Notes: a model not told the origin generated them from the sequence alone. Numbered from the stretch's first letter, positions 17,084-26,443 are shown. The stretch: 64,000 nucleotides of DNA from Butyrivibrio sp. X503 (GCF_003625475.1 NZ_RAIQ01000003.1:248001-312000), one strand, 5' to 3'. Numbers and translations are program-made.

Positions 17084-17118
17084 CCTCTTTACCGGACAAC
17101 CGGTAAGGAGGTTTTTTT
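17084..17118 (+). terminator. Intrinsic terminator after mgsA
   Basis: Stem 17084-17095 with 17100-17111 (ACCGG / CCGGT core, loop ACAA), followed by seven T. Confidence 0.9.
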
Positions 17119-17223
17119 CTGTCATGAAAAAATCCAAAAAATTTGAAATGTCACTTAGGAATTTTGAGATTATCGGTGTCTATATATATGAAAATATTTA
17201 ATCAGGATTCCAAGGAGACACAT

Positions 17224-18723
17224 ATGAAAAAAAGAAATAATAACAATCCAACAGTTGTAGCTCTACTTAGTTCAATCTTGCTTCTAGTACCAATTTTAGT
17301 CAGCTTAGCCACTCCCACAAAAGCACATGCCTCTATTTTGGCTCAACCAGTTCCTGATCTGGGCGAAAATGAAAGCGGAAATATTGAAGAAGATCAAATT
17401 ATGGAAAATAACTATGGCACTGTTGAATACAATGATGGTTGGCTTAACAATAACTTTAAAACTGTAGAAAATAATAATGGAAGAATTAGTGATAATGAGT
17501 CCGGTGGAATAGTCGAAAACAATAATATTTCCGGTTCAATCATTCAAAACGATGGAACTGTTGAGAGCAATTCCGGTTCTATCTCAACAAACGATGGAAC
17601 TGTTGAGAGCAATTCCGGTTCTATCTCAACAAACAATGGAACCGTTGAGAACAATCTACCCGGAGGCTCAGTTTCAGGTTCTAATGGATCCATAATAAAT
17701 AATGATGGAGGTGATGTTGCCTCAACGGGTAGTAGTTCTTCACAATTTGTAGCTATTACCAATTATTATTCAGGGACCTTGTCGGTTCCGGAAAATAGTT
17801 CAAAAATCAAAATCACCAACAACTACTCTGACAACGCCTATGATTCAGGTGAGATCACTGATACAAACAGATTCCACTCTGTAACAGTAGAAGGTGCCAA
17901 TAATGCAGACGTCACATACAGCAGACCTGAATTCATACATAATGACTACAACAACAAAGAATATTTACAGGTCAAAGAGAACGGCGCACCTAAATCCATA
18001 AGCGGATCCATAACTATTAAAGCTAAAAACGGTTACAAGATCTCGGATGAAGGCGTAATGAATAATGAGATAGGTCAGCTTGCTTATACTCTAAACAGAA
18101 ATACCGACGGTTCTTATACTGTAACTCTTATGAATCTCAACGGAAACGTGACAGTTACTCCTGCAAATCTTCATCTTATTATTTCTGCCATTGAAAATCA
18201 GAATAATACTCCGGGAATAACCGGTGGCAGTACAACACCTATAACGATCACAAAAGCAAATATTGCTGAAGTTCCTGCTAATAATAGTTCGTCAAATAAC
18301 GCTTCTGCCTCATCAAACAATGGATCAGGAGTAGCGACACCAAACTTTACACAGGAAGCAATTAACAGTATTCAGGCTCAGGCACAGGCACAAGCTTCTC
18401 TTGCAGAGCAAACCGGTACACCACTGCAGATCCTTGATATTTATTTTGATAAAAAGATAGATATAAACCCTATGCTTATAAGATATCTCTGCGAGCAGAT
18501 CTCTCTCCCTAAGAGATGCCACTTTAATTACAATGATCAGCACTACGTGCTTTTCATCCCCGCCTTTGATATCTCTGCTCCTGCATACCAAGACGGTCTG
18601 GATATGCTTGATAAAGAGCCTGCAAAAACTGCTGGTTTCTTAAGAATTGAACAGTTATTCAAGCCTTTGGGATTTGCCACCAATATCATTGAGGAAGAAG
18701 AAGCTGAAGCAGTTTTGCAATAA
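17224..18723 (+). CDS. Secreted Asn/Gly-rich repeat protein
   Basis: 499 residues from the ATG at 17224 (AAGGAG 6 bases upstream). A Sec signal peptide (KKR, long hydrophobic stretch, cleavage likely after KAHA, residue about 36) is followed by a region of short repeats rich in Asn, Gly, Ser and Val (about 50-175; units like NDGTVESNSGSIS), the pattern expected of a parallel beta-solenoid. A beta-rich middle (about 180-345), an Asn/Ser linker (about 365-395) and a C-terminal domain (about 400-499, opening LQILDIYFDKKIDINPMLIRY) follow. No sorting motif or membrane anchor is seen, so release or non-covalent attachment is expected. Function unknown; adhesin-like by composition. Confidence 0.75.
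   Translation: MKKRNNNNPTVVALLSSILLLVPILVSLATPTKAHASILAQPVPDLGENESGNIEEDQIMENNYGTVEYNDGWLNNNFKTVENNNGRISDNESGGIVENNNISGSIIQNDGTVESNSGSISTNDGTVESNSGSISTNNGTVENNLPGGSVSGSNGSIINNDGGDVASTGSSSSQFVAITNYYSGTLSVPENSSKIKITNNYSDNAYDSGEITDTNRFHSVTVEGANNADVTYSRPEFIHNDYNNKEYLQVKENGAPKSISGSITIKAKNGYKISDEGVMNNEIGQLAYTLNRNTDGSYTVTLMNLNGNVTVTPANLHLIISAIENQNNTPGITGGSTTPITITKANIAEVPANNSSSNNASASSNNGSGVATPNFTQEAINSIQAQAQAQASLAEQTGTPLQILDIYFDKKIDINPMLIRYLCEQISLPKRCHFNYNDQHYVLFIPAFDISAPAYQDGLDMLDKEPAKTAGFLRIEQLFKPLGFATNIIEEEEAEAVLQ
17548..17631 (+). repeat. Two identical tandem 42-bp units in the repeat protein gene
   Basis: 17548-17589 and 17590-17631 are identical 42-base units (14 codons); a third diverged copy starts at 17632. 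Identity at DNA level points to recent duplication or active homogenisation. Confidence 0.9.
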
Positions 18724-18772
18724 TAAAGCATAAACAACATTTGCCCCCAATATTCTAAATATTATTTCATAA

Positions 18773-18813
18773 AAAGAACTCCACCCTAAGCTCCATCTAG
18801 GGTTGGAGTTCTT
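18773..18813. terminator. Bidirectional terminator between convergent genes
   Basis: AAAGAACTCCA-CCCTA pairs with TAGGG-TTGGAGTTCTTT. It lies between the plus-strand repeat protein (stop 18723) and the minus-strand Wzz-like gene (stop 18847). Confidence 0.85.
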
Positions 18814-18846
18814 TGTTTACCAAATGATTCAAATAACAATAATGAT

Positions 18847-20241
18847 TTATAAAGAGTTTAACACTGCTCCAAGTACTTTGATGTTGTAGTTTTTGCAAAG
18901 TTCAAGCTCTTTTTCTATATCCTCGTATCTGGACTTTCTAATGGTCTCAAGCAGGACAATTCCGTCAGATGCAATAGCTTTATCAAGAGTTTCGGGATCT
19001 GTGAGCATGCTTAAGCCTTTTTCCAGCTTTACATTTTTCTCCTTTACCTTATCTATTATCTTAATCTTAATGGCTTCAACATTTTCATCCATATAAGATG
19101 AAACAATGAATACATTGGAAGAAGGAGTTGTTCTTGCAGTAGCGCAGATTCCGCTGCTAAGCATATTCAAATTATCCGCATCGAAGTTTTGGACAGTTCC
19201 GATTACAGGTATCTGAAAAGCATACTTGAGGTCATCTTCGGTCTTTACTGTAGGTGACAAAACGTACATAGCGCTGTAAATGATCACCAAAGCAAATGCT
19301 GCAGCTACACATCCGAAAATACCGTATTTCAATACAGATTTTATTTCAAAACCTTGTTTTTCTTCCTTCTCTATCTCTATACCGTACTCAATGTCTGATT
19401 TATTCAAAAGCTCTGTAAAATAGCTCTTTTGATTGCCGTTCAAATTACCCGTAACTGACATCATTGAATTATTTATTTCTTTAAGCTGGGCGGTGATACT
19501 ATCCTTGCTGGTAATGATGTATGTGGATTTCTCATAATTTGATGAAGTAGTGGCTATAGCAATGTCATGTTTAACACTCTTGGCTACATCACCCGATTTT
19601 TCCTCGATTGCCTGCATAAGCTGGCTTAGATTATCCTTACTTTCATCCAGAGTTCGTCCGTATGCAGTTACTGTCATAAGACTGCATCCATCTTTTTCTA
19701 TGGAATAAAGCTCACGAATATATCTGTCATCAAGCTCACTTCCCATAGCCTTTTTAACCTTATCAACAGTTTCTTCTTTGTTTACTTCAACGGTATACAA
19801 ATTGATGATATTATCGACAACACTTTTTTCTGAGGTATTATTGATATTTGTGATAGAACCGGCTTCAGAGTTAGCTGAATTAAGCGGACCATAACCGCTC
19901 AAAACGTAGGTACATGTGCTTTTGGGCGCATTATATCCATCAATCTCCATAAGAGGAGACTCGTTCTTATACTTCAAGACCTCATTATAGCGATTAAAGT
20001 ATGTCGTATACGTGTTTACCGATGAATTTACTTCATAGATTTCTTTAGAAGTCAAAAGAGGTTTCACTGAATCTTCTTTCTTGTTTCCGGAATCATTCGA
20101 CAAGTTTTCCTTCATAAATCCGTAGCCAGAACCCAAGGTACAACCTATCACCATGACTATAACGAAGAAACGCATATGCCTTACTAAAAAAGAGAATAGA
20201 TCCTTCAGATCTATTTCAAGACTATCTCTGTAGTTATTCAT
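18847..20241 (-). CDS. Wzz-type polysaccharide chain-length protein with a degenerate tyrosine-kinase tail
   Basis: 464 residues from the ATG at 20241 (GGAAGAG upstream; a GTG two codons earlier overlaps that site). N-terminal LFSFLVRHMRFFVIVMVIGCTL is membrane helix 1; a long extracytoplasmic coiled-coil region follows and helix 2 lies near 310-335. This is the Wzz/YveK topology. After helix 2 the protein continues with VKTEDDLKYAFQIPVIGTV and a shortened P-loop-kinase-like domain ending DGIVLLETIRKS...NIKVLGAVLNSL, as at the end of bacterial tyrosine kinases, but no Walker A or Walker B motif is present. No glycosyltransferase or flippase genes lie nearby, so it is an orphan. Confidence 0.75.
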   Translation of the reverse strand: MNNYRDSLEIDLKDLFSFLVRHMRFFVIVMVIGCTLGSGYGFMKENLSNDSGNKKEDSVKPLLTSKEIYEVNSSVNTYTTYFNRYNEVLKYKNESPLMEIDGYNAPKSTCTYVLSGYGPLNSANSEAGSITNINNTSEKSVVDNIINLYTVEVNKEETVDKVKKAMGSELDDRYIRELYSIEKDGCSLMTVTAYGRTLDESKDNLSQLMQAIEEKSGDVAKSVKHDIAIATTSSNYEKSTYIITSKDSITAQLKEINNSMMSVTGNLNGNQKSYFTELLNKSDIEYGIEIEKEEKQGFEIKSVLKYGIFGCVAAAFALVIIYSAMYVLSPTVKTEDDLKYAFQIPVIGTVQNFDADNLNMLSSGICATARTTPSSNVFIVSSYMDENVEAIKIKIIDKVKEKNVKLEKGLSMLTDPETLDKAIASDGIVLLETIRKSRYEDIEKELELCKNYNIKVLGAVLNSL

Positions 20242-20389
20242 AATCACTCTTCCACCAATACTTTTTTGAAGTCAATTTAACCATATCAACAGTATCATTT
20301 ATAATACTATATTGCAATATAAATATAGCATTTCAGACGACATAATCAGCCGCTATGAAGCTAAAATACTTAATTAGAGGTGAGAATTA

Positions 20390-20599
20390 ATGGCTGAGAA
20401 CAGTAAATCTCTTCCTTCAATGACGACATTTTTCTACATATGTGAATATTTAGAAATTACACCCAGTGAATTCTTTGATCCCGGGAATGATAATCCTTCC
20501 AAATTGAAGACTATAATCGAGAAATTAAAGAAACTAAGTGACTCTAAGTTGGAACATATATTAGCAATAATACAAGATTTACTTTGTGAGACAACATAA
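20390..20599 (+). pseudogene. Truncated XRE-family regulator
   Basis: 69 codons: ENSKSLPSMTTFFYICEYLEITPSEFFDP is the second half of an XRE helix-turn-helix domain (normally preceded by helices 1-3 and ISxIENG), and a C-terminal helical tail follows. An in-frame TGA lies three codons before the ATG and the upstream DNA only retains a short ISRYE-like scrap in another frame near 20345. DNA binding should be lost. It may be a relic of a repressor of the adjacent Wzz-like gene, or a small protein that still dimerises with an intact paralog elsewhere. 20242-20389 otherwise shows only AT-rich spacer. Confidence 0.6.
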
Positions 20600-20614
20600 A
20601 ATTATAAATAATAA

Positions 20615-20656
20615 AACAGCGACTAACCTAAATCATTTTTTAGATTAGTCGCTGTT
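20615..20656. terminator. Bidirectional terminator
   Basis: 12-bp stem AACAGCGACTAA (20615-20626) with its inverse at 20645-20656; A and T runs on both sides suit both the plus-strand XRE remnant and the minus-strand phosphatase. Confidence 0.85.
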
Positions 20657-20657
20657 A

Positions 20658-21233
20658 TCATTTTATATCCTCAACAAGTCTGTGCTTGCCGTCTTTTGAT
20701 TCATATACAAACACTTCGCAGTTAGCAGGCCTGGGTCTCCAGATAAAGCCTCTTTTGGCATCCTCGAGATAGCCTCTTATAGGTCTTATTATTCCGCCGT
20801 GGCAAACTACAAGGACGTTCTCATAGTCTTTTTCTTCAAGCTCTTTTAGGAACTCGGAAGTTCTTTTGACCATGCTCTTAATACTCTCAACGGTTTTGGG
20901 AGCCGAAAATACCTCGGGATACATCCAGTAAAGCTTCATCGGAAGAGGAAGCTTCATGTAATTGGCTTTCTCGTACTTACCAAAGTCGGCCTCAATGATC
21001 CTATCGTCTTTTATTATATCTTCCTGCGCATATCCGCTTATGATAGAAGCCGTCTGAACCGCTCTGATCAAAGGGCTCGCATATACGGCATCGAACTTAA
21101 CGTCACCAATTTTTTCTTTTGTTGCCTGCGCCTGCGCCGTTCCCGTCCCATTAAGCGGAATATCGCTTCTTCCCTGCATGAGTCTGTCTTTGTTGTAATC
21201 GGTCTGACCGTGTCTTGTAACATATATCTTCAT
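20658..21233 (-). CDS. Histidine phosphatase (phosphoglycerate-mutase family)
   Basis: 191 residues. TRHGQTDYN at residues 6-14 carries the phosphorylated His; the second catalytic His is in VVCHGGIIR (about 153). Conserved Glu in IIEADFGKYE. The branch includes broad-specificity phosphatases and alpha-ribazole or fructose-2,6-bisphosphate phosphatases; the sequence alone does not decide. It is the last gene of the rlmN-prpC-prkC-rsgA run, where many Firmicutes have rpe and thiN instead. Confidence 0.85.
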   Translation of the reverse strand: MKIYVTRHGQTDYNKDRLMQGRSDIPLNGTGTAQAQATKEKIGDVKFDAVYASPLIRAVQTASIISGYAQEDIIKDDRIIEADFGKYEKANYMKLPLPMKLYWMYPEVFSAPKTVESIKSMVKRTSEFLKELEEKDYENVLVVCHGGIIRPIRGYLEDAKRGFIWRPRPANCEVFVYESKDGKHRLVEDIK

Positions 21234-21273
21234 CTGTATCTGTTATAACTCCTATTTTATCTGATAAGTGCTC

Positions 21274-22191
21274 TTATCTGGTCTTCTTCCCATAGTCGGG
21301 TTTCATGTTTTTAAGTTCCTCGTACAGCACTTTATAGTTGTCGTATCGAACCTTTGCTATCTTGCCCTCTTCGACAGCTCTTTTAACCCCGCAATCGGGT
21401 TCTGCGATGTGAGAACAACCTCCGAACCTACACTCGGGTTCATAGTCCTCGAACTCGGGATAATAATTCATAAGATTGTCCGTCGTAAGATCAAACATTC
21501 CAAGCGAAGTAAATCCCGGCGTATCAATAACAAAGGTCTGCTCATCACCGGCGGATAATTCTTTTACGAAAAAGAGTTCCGAATGCCTTGTGGTGTTCTT
21601 GCCTCGCTCGATCTTTCTGCTGAGCTCTCCTATCTGCATCTGCGCGTCAGGAACAAGCTTATTTAAAAGAGATGACTTACCGACGCCGCTCGGCCCCGCA
21701 AGAGTCGTGGTCTTGCCCTTTAGAAGTTCTTTTAACTCATCAAGGCCTTTTTCCTCTTTGACACTTATAAAAAGAACCTTGTAGCCGCATTTTTCATACG
21801 CATCATAGAGCTCTTTTTGCTCTTCTTCAGATGCGATGTCCTGCTTGTTAAAGCAGATGATAACGGGCAGGTTCTGCTGCCTCATCATGATAAGAAAGCG
21901 GTCCAAAAGATTATAATTGGGATTGGGCTTAACTATCGCAAACAAAATAACCGCCTGGTCAACGTTGGCAACAGGCGGTCTTATAAGTAAGTTCTTTCTG
22001 GGTAATATCTCGATTATATTACCCAGCTTTTTTTCTTCATCAATGATGTCGATGCCAACCACGTCACCGACAAGCGGTTTGATATTGTCTTTTCTGAAGA
22101 TGCCCTTAGCCTTACATTCATAAATATTGGTATCTTGTGTTTCTATGTAGTAAAAGCCGGCTATCCCTTTAACAATTCTTCCTTTGTTCAA
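21274..22191 (-). CDS. rsgA: Ribosome small-subunit GTPase RsgA
   Basis: 305 residues. N-terminal OB-fold (about 1-75), then a circularly permuted GTPase: the G4-like CFNKQDI (about 109-117) comes before G1 GPSGVGKSS (about 166-174) and G3 DTPGF (about 223). The C-terminal zinc knuckle reads ECRFGGCSHIAEPDCGV. RsgA acts late in 30S maturation and is a target of (p)ppGpp. Gene starts 5 bases after the kinase stop, in the usual prpC-prkC-rsgA order. Confidence 0.96.
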   Translation of the reverse strand: MNKGRIVKGIAGFYYIETQDTNIYECKAKGIFRKDNIKPLVGDVVGIDIIDEEKKLGNIIEILPRKNLLIRPPVANVDQAVILFAIVKPNPNYNLLDRFLIMMRQQNLPVIICFNKQDIASEEEQKELYDAYEKCGYKVLFISVKEEKGLDELKELLKGKTTTLAGPSGVGKSSLLNKLVPDAQMQIGELSRKIERGKNTTRHSELFFVKELSAGDEQTFVIDTPGFTSLGMFDLTTDNLMNYYPEFEDYEPECRFGGCSHIAEPDCGVKRAVEEGKIAKVRYDNYKVLYEELKNMKPDYGKKTR

Positions 22192-22196
22192 ATGTA

Positions 22197-24245
22197 TCAG
22201 TTCCTCTGATTGAATTCGACTGCTTTTTCATCTACAACTTCCGTGGTCTGTCCGCCGGTCTGCTCGCCCGTATCGGGGTTAGTGGAAACCGGAGTTGTCA
22301 CGGTATATTTATATAATATTCTTCCTGTCGGTGAAGTAAGGTCATTGTACTCAAGATTGGCTATCGGAAATTCCGTAGTCTCCGTGTTAAGCAATGACTT
22401 CCCGTCCGATGTGATAAATTCTACTCTTACAGGTGTTCCGGGAGTATAACCTTTTCCCGGAGGCGGAGCATCGATACTGCCCTTAAAGCTGTACTTTACA
22501 TTGGCAGGTCCTATGGAGTGCTCCATGTTGACCATAGTACCCTTTTCAACCATTGTTCCTACAGTAGGACTCTGATTACAGATCTTTCCGGTAAGATTGG
22601 TGTCATCGTTATTGACATCAACCGTTCTTCCTTCCTGAAGTCCTGCTTCAACAAGTGTGATAACGGCTTCCTCCGAATCCATTCCGATGACATTGGGAAC
22701 AGCAACCTTTCCTTCGTCATCTTTAGCTTCTTCTTTTTGCGCGGAAGCCTTGTAATTGGAACCGTTACTGATGTAAACGGTAACAGTATCGCCGCTGTTT
22801 ACTTTTTCGCCTGCAGCGGGCTTGGTTGATACAACCGTATCCTTTGGTGCCGTATTCTCGGAATCAGCTTCTTTTTCAACCTTTAAATGCTTTTCATCGG
22901 CAAGTATAAGCTTAGCCTCTGCGTATGACTTCCCGGTCACGTCGGGAACCTGAATGCCACCGCTTTTTTTATCATCGGAAGCTTCCGTTGATGCAGAAGC
23001 CGAAGATGAAGCGGATGCAGATGCATCTTCAGGGCTTCCGAAAAGTCCCATGCCCCTTGCAACCAGCATTATAACTATAAGTCCTATGATGATAGCAGAG
23101 AAAACAGCCATACCTACAGTCATCTTTTCTATCTTGCCTGACTGCGGATCAAAAGAGCTCCTTCTTCTTTCTCGTTCTCTCTCATAATAGTAATCATCAT
23201 CGAGTTCGTCTTCGTAATCTCTCTGAGGCTTCTTTCTTCTGGGTTCGTAATCATCATCATAACGATCGTCGCGACGATTCTTATAGGATTCTTCCCTAAG
23301 CCTCATCTGTTCGGTCTCCGACAAGCGCATGCTTGCTGTCTCGGAATGACCGCCTACCGGCTCATCATGCGCAACTCTTGTGGCGCCCTCTTCATCGGGA
23401 TCTGCAAGTGATACAAAATCCTTGTCCGGTGTAATGAGCGATCTCTTAAGATCTGTAATAAGCTCAGCAGCGCTCTGATATCTTCTGTCAGGGCTCTTCT
23501 GGCAACATTTAAGTACGATCTTCTCAACGCTGATCGGAATCTCATCGTTGTAATCCGCAGGAGTGGGTAGATCCTCCTGGATATGCTTAATAGCTATAGC
23601 TACCGTCGTGTCTCCGTTAAACGGAACTCTTCCTGTAAGCATCTCAAAGAGTGTGATACCAAGTGAATAGATATCACTCTTGGCGTCACTGTAGCCGCCT
23701 CTTGCCTGCTCAGGAGATGTATAGTGAACGGATCCCATAACATTGGATGTAATGGTGTTACTGGTCGCAGCCTTGGCAATACCGAAGTCCGTAACCTTAA
23801 CCTTACCGTCCTTGGATATCATGATATTCTGAGGCTTGATGTCTCTGTGAATGATATTGTTGTTATGCGCAGCCTCAAGTCCCATAGCAACCTGAATTGC
23901 TATGCTGACAGCCTCTTTAACGGAGAGGCGCGCCTTTTTCTCAATATATTTTTTGAGAGTGATACCATCAACAAGCTCCATAACGATGTAGTTGATACCA
24001 TCCTCATCGCCGACATCGTACACGTTAACGATATTGGGGTGCATAAGGCCTGCAGTGGACTGAGCTTCTACCCTAAACTTGGATACGAAGTTCTCATTCT
24101 CGGAAAACTCCTGCTTAAGGACCTTAACGGCAACAAGTCTATTTAATTTATGATCTTTGGCTTTGTATACATCGGACATTCCGCCGGTGCCGATCTTCTC
24201 AAGCACCTCATAGCGATCTCCGATCACCATCCCTATCTTAATCAT
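22197..24245 (-). CDS. prkC: PASTA-domain serine/threonine kinase PrkC
   Basis: 682 residues. Cytoplasmic Hanks kinase domain (about 12-275): GTGGMSDVY loop, VAVKVLK lysine, HRDIKPQN catalytic loop, TDFGIAK. A charged Arg/Asp/Tyr-rich linker (about 290-365) precedes a single membrane helix (about 376-400). Outside are two PASTA repeats (PDVTGKSYAEAK; PNVIGMDSEEAV) which bind peptidoglycan fragments, then a C-terminal domain of about 110 residues ending ...EFNQRN. Regulates cell wall growth, division or germination with its phosphatase. ATGA overlap with prpC shows coupling. Only two PASTA units, fewer than many homologs. Confidence 0.96.
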   Translation of the reverse strand: MIKIGMVIGDRYEVLEKIGTGGMSDVYKAKDHKLNRLVAVKVLKQEFSENENFVSKFRVEAQSTAGLMHPNIVNVYDVGDEDGINYIVMELVDGITLKKYIEKKARLSVKEAVSIAIQVAMGLEAAHNNNIIHRDIKPQNIMISKDGKVKVTDFGIAKAATSNTITSNVMGSVHYTSPEQARGGYSDAKSDIYSLGITLFEMLTGRVPFNGDTTVAIAIKHIQEDLPTPADYNDEIPISVEKIVLKCCQKSPDRRYQSAAELITDLKRSLITPDKDFVSLADPDEEGATRVAHDEPVGGHSETASMRLSETEQMRLREESYKNRRDDRYDDDYEPRRKKPQRDYEDELDDDYYYERERERRRSSFDPQSGKIEKMTVGMAVFSAIIIGLIVIMLVARGMGLFGSPEDASASASSSASASTEASDDKKSGGIQVPDVTGKSYAEAKLILADEKHLKVEKEADSENTAPKDTVVSTKPAAGEKVNSGDTVTVYISNGSNYKASAQKEEAKDDEGKVAVPNVIGMDSEEAVITLVEAGLQEGRTVDVNNDDTNLTGKICNQSPTVGTMVEKGTMVNMEHSIGPANVKYSFKGSIDAPPPGKGYTPGTPVRVEFITSDGKSLLNTETTEFPIANLEYNDLTSPTGRILYKYTVTTPVSTNPDTGEQTGGQTTEVVDEKAVEFNQRN

Positions 24246-25000
24246 TCAAGTCCTCCATCGCGCACGCGTTCTTCAGCAAACGGTTCGATCAAAATAACGG
24301 CTATATTGTCCTTGCCGCCGTTATTGTTTGCTGCAACAACCAGCTTCTGGGCTTTTTCTATAATATCTCTCTGGCCGCTTACGATCATGCGTATCTCTTC
24401 ATCGTCAAGCATATTAGTAAGTCCGTCAGAGCACATAAGTACAATGTCTCCGCGATTTAATTCCACGGTAAAAAAGTCGATGTCCACAGTATTGGTGGCA
24501 CCGATCGCCCTGGTGATGATGTTCTTATCAAGATGTGTCCTTGCGGTCTCTCTGTCGATTCCGCCCATCCTGACCATTTCCTCAACCAGCGAATGATCTC
24601 TTGTAATCTGTGTGATTTTATCATTGATGACATAGAGTCTGCTGTCTCCGACATTGGCGACCTGAAGATACCTTCCAAGCACGGTGCAGGCTACAACCGT
24701 CGTACCCATCCCAAAAAGATTGGGGTTCTCCGCTGCCTTCTCTCGCAGCTTCTGATTGGCAATCTTAATTGCATGCTCCAATATCTTGACAGGACTCTTT
24801 TCAAAAGACCTTTCGATTTCCTCAACCATCGTGTCTACAGTGTATCTTGACGCATAGTCTCCGGCGTTGTGGCCGCCCATGCCGTCCGCTACAATAAACA
24901 CATTGGAAAGATTTCCGATCTTACTATCGGATGAAAAGACATAGTCCTGATTCAGTTTTCGCTTTTTTCCTATATCCGTTACGGAAAAAGTCTTTAACAA
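24242..25000 (-). CDS. prpC: PP2C-type protein phosphatase PrpC/Stp
   Basis: 252 residues. PPM metal-binding motifs: DVGKKRKLNQDY at the N-terminus, VADGMGGHNAGDYAS (about 37-51), GDSRLYV (about 117), CSDGLTNMLDDEEI (about 189) and GGKDNIAVILI (about 230). Dephosphorylates targets of the co-encoded kinase. The stop overlaps the kinase start (ATGA). Confidence 0.96.
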   Translation of the reverse strand: MLKTFSVTDIGKKRKLNQDYVFSSDSKIGNLSNVFIVADGMGGHNAGDYASRYTVDTMVEEIERSFEKSPVKILEHAIKIANQKLREKAAENPNLFGMGTTVVACTVLGRYLQVANVGDSRLYVINDKITQITRDHSLVEEMVRMGGIDRETARTHLDKNIITRAIGATNTVDIDFFTVELNRGDIVLMCSDGLTNMLDDEEIRMIVSGQRDIIEKAQKLVVAANNNGGKDNIAVILIEPFAEERVRDGGLE

Positions 25001-25053
25001 AATCTTCCTCCCCGGGAATCAACTTTTTTCATCAACAAAATAAGCAGGTATTA

Positions 25054-26115
25054 CTATTTCTCCTCCAAATGCCTCCTGCGAAGCTGTCCGCAGGCGCCGT
25101 CAATATCCCTGCCCATTTCTCTTCTAATAGTAACATTTATTCGATTTTTTTCAAGTTTATTCTTAAATGCCAATGCCCCCGAACGGTCTGTAGGCCTGAA
25201 ATCACGCTCTTTTATGGGGTTGACGGGAATAAGATTAACAACACAATTTATTCCTCTTAACAATTCCGATAATTCCGCCGCATCTTCATCGGTATCATTT
25301 ACCCCCGAAACAAGCGAATATTCAAAGGTAAGCTGCCTTCCTGTCTTGTCAAAATAGGTCTTGCAGGCATCGAGTACCTCATGTATCTCGTATTTATTGG
25401 CGATCGGCATCAGTTCTTTTCTCTTATCGTTGTTGGATGCGTGAAGTGAAAGAGCCAGATTTATGGAAAGCTTCTTATCTGCAAGTTCCAGAATCTTGGG
25501 CACTATACCGCAGGTAGAAACCGTGAGATTACGCTGTCCAAGGTTCATTCCGTGTTCATCTGACAAAAGCTCTATGAATTTAAGAAGGTTGTCGTAGTTA
25601 TCAAGCGGCTCTCCGCTCCCCATGACAACAACTCTGGATATCTTTTCTCCGAGATATTCGGATATTGAGTAGATCTGATCGAGCATCTCCGAGGGCAAAA
25701 GATTCCTCTCAACGCCGTCGATCGTAGAAGCACAGAATCTGCAGCCCATTCGGCATCCTACCTGAGATGAGATACACACGCTGTTTCCGAATTTGTACTT
25801 CATGAAAACGCTCTCTATAACATTGCCGTCATAGAGACCGAAAAGAAATTTCTTGGTATCGTCTATGTGAGATTCCTGAACCTGCACTACTTCAAGGCTT
25901 GTAAAGCTGCATTTATCTATGAGCTTCTCCTTGAGCGTTTTGGGGATGTTCTTCATGTCATCATAGCCTCTTGCTCTTTTAACATGCATCCAGTCATAGA
26001 GTTGTTTAGCCCTAAATGCAGGCTCGCCAAGATCCTTAATGAAGCTTGTGACTTCATCAAGGTTAAGGGATTTAATGTCTATTTTGTTGTCTTTACCTAA
26101 TATATATTCATTCAT
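25054..26115 (-). CDS. rlmN: 23S rRNA/tRNA adenine C2 methyltransferase RlmN
   Basis: 353 residues from ATG at 26115 (MNEYILGKDNK); a TTG at 26151 would overlap mazF and is less likely. Radical SAM cysteines CRMGCRFCAS (about 108-117) bind the 4Fe-4S cluster; the methyl-carrying cysteines are near the C-terminus (GACGQLR) with the partner earlier. SGEPLDNYDN is the SAM-binding GEP motif. Uses two SAM molecules to make m2A2503 in 23S rRNA and m2A37 in tRNA. Lies upstream of prpC as in other Firmicutes, but separated from rsmB by accessory DNA. Confidence 0.95.
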   Translation of the reverse strand: MNEYILGKDNKIDIKSLNLDEVTSFIKDLGEPAFRAKQLYDWMHVKRARGYDDMKNIPKTLKEKLIDKCSFTSLEVVQVQESHIDDTKKFLFGLYDGNVIESVFMKYKFGNSVCISSQVGCRMGCRFCASTIDGVERNLLPSEMLDQIYSISEYLGEKISRVVVMGSGEPLDNYDNLLKFIELLSDEHGMNLGQRNLTVSTCGIVPKILELADKKLSINLALSLHASNNDKRKELMPIANKYEIHEVLDACKTYFDKTGRQLTFEYSLVSGVNDTDEDAAELSELLRGINCVVNLIPVNPIKERDFRPTDRSGALAFKNKLEKNRINVTIRREMGRDIDGACGQLRRRHLEEK

Positions 26116-26137
26116 AATTTTATGCTTCTCGGAAAGA

Positions 26138-26443
26138 TTAGATGTAATCAAAGATTCCCTGTATCGCGTCCGTAATATTTATTATATCTGGATATTTCAG
26201 TCTGTCTATTTTCGAATATCCCCTAATACTCAGATCAAGAAGTGATATCTTCTCACATTGTACATCCCCCTCGACCTCATCAGTTTTGATATGTATGTGT
26301 AGCGGTCCCGCTTCTCCTTTATCATAAATAGGACAGCCAATTATCTCTAAAGTCTGATTAAAGAAATCCTTACTTACAACAAGAACCGGTTTCCTGATAT
26401 GTTCTATCTTAAGTATATCTCCCTGGTGCAATTCATCTTTCAT
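26138..26443 (-). CDS. mazF: MazF/PemK-type toxin
   Basis: 101 residues, starting in a TAATG overlap with the antitoxin gene. HQGDILKIEHIRKPVLVVSKDFFN is the MazF/PemK N-terminal beta-barrel signature, usually followed by a cleft that cuts mRNA; ISLLDLSIRGY matches the conserved middle motif (QIRSxD in canonical family members, here LLDLSIR). Typical length. Toxin of a two-gene system with the antitoxin upstream. Confidence 0.88.
   Translation of the reverse strand: MKDELHQGDILKIEHIRKPVLVVSKDFFNQTLEIIGCPIYDKGEAGPLHIHIKTDEVEGDVQCEKISLLDLSIRGYSKIDRLKYPDIINITDAIQGIFDYI

Noticed and set aside
17548-17660. Short direct repeats resembling a CRISPR start
   Set aside because: The 42-bp units are contiguous, in frame and code for a repeated peptide; there are no spacers and no cas genes.
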